Shown here in pieces: positions 4,374 to 6,018 of a stretch of 6,018 nucleotides of DNA. Source of the DNA: Candidatus Roizmanbacteria bacterium CG_4_9_14_0_8_um_filter_34_12 (GTDB lineage: Bacteria; Patescibacteriota; Microgenomatia; UBA1406; GWC2-37-13); assembly GCA_002789465.1 (NCBI GenBank), contig PFTH01000133.1:1-6018 (forward strand), given 5' to 3'. Position 1 is the stretch's first letter. Each line of letters starts with the position of its first letter. A program made the position numbers and the translations under genes. Under the pieces are notes generated by a model. It was not told where the DNA came from. It did no database searches and worked only from the letters and a program-made list of their open reading frames with translations.

Positions 4374-5909
4374 ATGGAAGATACGGGCGGGAAAAACTTT
4401 CTTACAATCCGTTTTGATAAAAATCATTTGACCTCAATTGGACAAAAACTTTATACTCAAAGTTTAGACTTGGTACGCGAACTGGTTGCCAATGCTTATG
4501 ATGCAGATGCAACGGTGGTGAAAATTTCAACCGTTGATAATCGGTTAATTGTCGAAGACGACGGGAGCGGTATGACAAGGATTGGCCTGGAACAATATTT
4601 CACCATTGGTTCAACCTTTAAAAAAGATAATCCTCAAACAAATAAATTTAAACGGATACGTATTGGGGAATTTGGAATTGGTAAATTTGCGGTTTTGGCG
4701 CTTTGTGATCGATTTGAACTTTATACAAAATCATCTGCCTATTCTGCCACTGTGGTTTTTAATCAGATTGACTTTGGGCGAAGCGAAAAATGGCAGGTAC
4801 CAATCATCGAGCATGTTAAAGACTCTTCAGATTTAACAACCGCAACAAGAGTGACGCTTTATGATTTAAAAAAAACTCTTTCAGAGTTTGATTTGGAACG
4901 CTACTTAATTAATATTTTCCCGCTTCATGACAAAAATTTTTCAATTTATCTTAATGAAAAAAAATTACAACCGTATTATATTCCCGGGGAAAGATTTAAT
5001 ATTAATGAACTGTGTGAATTCGGAAAAATCAAAGGTGAGGTGATTTTGGCATCGATGCTTTTGAACAAAGAACAAATTGGAATTGGCATTCGAGTGAAAG
5101 GGGTGCTGATTAAACGTGATACATTTGAATTGGAGAACAGCCACAAAGTTTCAACCGGTCGGTTAAGTGGTGAGGTGTATGCGGATTTTTTGCCAATCAC
5201 AACAGACAGAAGTAATTTTATTATTGATAGCAAGGAATATAAACTTTTTACTATTGTAATGCATAAGCGACTGCGAAAAGTGGTACGCCAGCTGGAAAAA
5301 AGCGCAGCGTCTTATCAAGATAAAAAAGCGGAACGGGTACTTTCAGACGTGTTGGGTTTGATTCGGCAAGCGCTTCGACGAAATCAGGAAATATTTATTA
5401 CTTCAGATCTCCCGCTTTTCACTAAACAGAAAAATAAAATTTTACCGGAGGAATTAAAAAATGGCGTTATTAGTACTAATTTAAAATCGAAAAATAAAAA
5501 TCAAAAGAATATTGATAATAATTCAGACAAAGGTTTAAAACAAGCGTTATGTCAGGCAGTGAAATTGTTAAAACCAAAGATGCGCCGGCGCGTGAAAACG
5601 CTGCTTCGAGATGATAGGCGGATTGTTAAATCAGTTAAAATTGGAGGAAGTGAGTTTCTAGTATCTTTTGCTCATCTGGGAATTGAGGAAAAAGAAAGTT
5701 TTGTTGAAGGAGGAATAATTTTTATCAACCGCGATCATGGTTTGTTTAAAAAATTGGAAAATAAAACCGACTTAATTTACTATCATCTAACGCGATTAGT
5801 GAGCCAGGAATTAATTAAGTTTACAGTCCCAAAAAATTTGGAGTTGGCATTTGACTGGCAGGGAAAATTAATCAAAGATGCGTTTCTGGAGTATAAAACT
5901 GCGAAGTAA
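4374..5909 (+). CDS. GHKL-type (Hsp90/MutL/histidine-kinase fold) ATPase, function unknown
   Basis: A 511-residue soluble protein with an N-terminal GHKL ATP-binding domain. The N-box RELVANAYDADAT lies at 35-47 (Glu36, Asn40, Asp43), the G1 box DDGSGM at 62-67, the lid glycine motif GEFGIGKFA at 98-106, and ATRVTLYDL at 157-165 corresponds to the later nucleotide-contact strand. Glu36 suggests real hydrolysis, as in Hsp90 and MutL. A second domain (about 170-310) includes TGRLSGEVYADFLP at 261-274 and TDRSNF at 277-282, resembling the transducer region of such ATPases. A Lys/Asn-rich linker at about 350-388 (KSKNKNQKNIDNN) leads to a C-terminal domain with EGGIIFINRDHGLFKKL at 445-461 and YYHLTRLVSQEL at 469-480. 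No transmembrane segment, kinase phosphoacceptor domain or nuclease motif is seen. Family neighbours could be MORC/MutL-like or Hsp90-like proteins. It stands alone between its own promoter and a terminator, divergent from the toxin-antitoxin unit. Confidence 0.8.
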   Translation: MEDTGGKNFLTIRFDKNHLTSIGQKLYTQSLDLVRELVANAYDADATVVKISTVDNRLIVEDDGSGMTRIGLEQYFTIGSTFKKDNPQTNKFKRIRIGEFGIGKFAVLALCDRFELYTKSSAYSATVVFNQIDFGRSEKWQVPIIEHVKDSSDLTTATRVTLYDLKKTLSEFDLERYLINIFPLHDKNFSIYLNEKKLQPYYIPGERFNINELCEFGKIKGEVILASMLLNKEQIGIGIRVKGVLIKRDTFELENSHKVSTGRLSGEVYADFLPITTDRSNFIIDSKEYKLFTIVMHKRLRKVVRQLEKSAASYQDKKAERVLSDVLGLIRQALRRNQEIFITSDLPLFTKQKNKILPEELKNGVISTNLKSKNKNQKNIDNNSDKGLKQALCQAVKLLKPKMRRRVKTLLRDDRRIVKSVKIGGSEFLVSFAHLGIEEKESFVEGGIIFINRDHGLFKKLENKTDLIYYHLTRLVSQELIKFTVPKNLELAFDWQGKLIKDAFLEYKTAK

Positions 5910-5918
5910 ATTAGCCAT

Positions 5919-5950
5919 AATTTGGCAACCTGCCCGGTTGCCGAATTTTT
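5919..5950 (+). terminator. Intrinsic terminator after the ATPase gene
   Basis: GGCAACC (5924-5930) and GGTTGCC (5936-5942) form a 7-bp stem with loop TGCCC. The stem can extend by about five A-U/G-U pairs to 5919-5947, and five T residues occupy 5946-5950. It starts 10 nt after the ATPase stop, and its T tract abuts the next gene's promoter. Confidence 0.85.
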
Positions 5951-5958
5951 GGTAGAAT
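5950..5958 (+). promoter_or_regulatory. Extended -10 promoter TGGTAGAAT of the downstream kinase gene
   Basis: TGG plus TAGAAT immediately follows the terminator T run. The predicted +1 is near 5965, one base before the ATG at 5966, again giving a leaderless mRNA. It shares its pattern with the box at 4356-4364. Confidence 0.5.
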
Positions 5959-5965
5959 AATGAGG

Positions 5966-6018
5966 ATGAAACAAAAACCGTTTGTTATTGGAATTACTGG
6001 AGGGACAGGTTCCGGGAA
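5966..6018 (+). CDS. P-loop kinase, probably uridine kinase (partial, cut by window end)
   Basis: Only the first 17 complete codons and part of the next are visible, reading MKQKPFVIGITGGTGSG and then the first two bases of a likely Lys codon. This is an N-terminal beta strand and Walker A loop (GGTGSGK type). The KPFVIGITGGTGSGK pattern is most like uridine kinase, which phosphorylates uridine and cytidine in pyrimidine salvage. Dephospho-CoA kinase (usually LTGGIGSGKS) is the main alternative. An ATG six bases earlier, at 5960, is in frame but would precede the predicted transcript start. The 3' end is outside the window. Confidence 0.65.
   Translation, partial: MKQKPFVIGITGGTGSG

Noticed and set aside
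4976..5233. Antisense reading frame inside the ATPase gene
   Set aside because: Opposite strand of a well supported domain, with no promoter or recognisable product.
5447..5484. Strong Shine-Dalgarno (ggagg) and ATG inside the ATPase gene
   Set aside because: The ATG at 5461 is out of frame and opens only seven codons before a stop; the purines are explained by the codons for PEEL.
5582..5591. 10-bp perfect palindrome GCGCCGGCGC in the ATPase gene
   Set aside because: No loop, no flanking repeats, and it encodes a run of arginines that fits its domain; likely codon coincidence.
5783..5974. Antisense reading frame across the ATPase end and the terminator
   Set aside because: It spans the intrinsic terminator and the next gene's promoter and start; no family resemblance.

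Overview
The window is AT-rich, and its conserved genes are strongly diverged. It has short or absent intergenic gaps, almost no Shine-Dalgarno sequences, several promoter-like boxes placed for leaderless mRNAs, and GC-richer short repeats in and between genes. Together these suggest a small-genome uncultured bacterium of the Candidate Phyla Radiation (Patescibacteria; Microgenomates-like is my best guess). No TGA is read through in the genes, so the standard bacterial code fits. The placement is an inference from style; no rRNA is present to confirm it.

Layout. Positions 1-97 hold a 26-nt tandem repeat that decays into a diverged copy, and the first gene begins in or just after it. Rightward from about 131 to 1567 lies a trehalase-like glycoside hydrolase (GH37). 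It meets, tail to tail with a 4-bp overlap, a leftward gene for a hexokinase-family sugar kinase (1564-2670). Together they would convert trehalose to glucose and then to glucose 6-phosphate. Upstream of the kinase on the same strand are peptidyl-tRNA hydrolase (pth, 2686-3300) and a two-gene toxin-antitoxin module: an AbiEii-like nucleotidyltransferase toxin (3369-4028) and a small antitoxin-like protein (3964-4290). The order antitoxin, toxin, pth, kinase, all leftward with little space, looks like one transcription unit.

From a 68-83 bp divergent promoter region a rightward gene encodes a 511-residue GHKL-type ATPase of unknown role (4374-5909). It ends at a clear intrinsic terminator (5919-5950). 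A P-loop kinase gene, probably uridine kinase, starts at about 5966 and runs off the window.

Most notable points: (1) pth carries or abuts four kinds of repetitive DNA, including a 27-bp in-frame hairpin insertion flanked by an 8-bp near-perfect direct repeat and a nine-unit heptamer array that fills the gap upstream of its start; (2) the toxin-antitoxin module has a 25-bp inverted repeat covering both its -10 box and its start codon, a neat candidate for autorepression of a leaderless mRNA; (3) the toxin family includes members that modify tRNA, and here it is directly followed by a tRNA-recycling enzyme; (4) both the trehalase-like enzyme and the hexokinase-like enzyme depart from their family at key positions.
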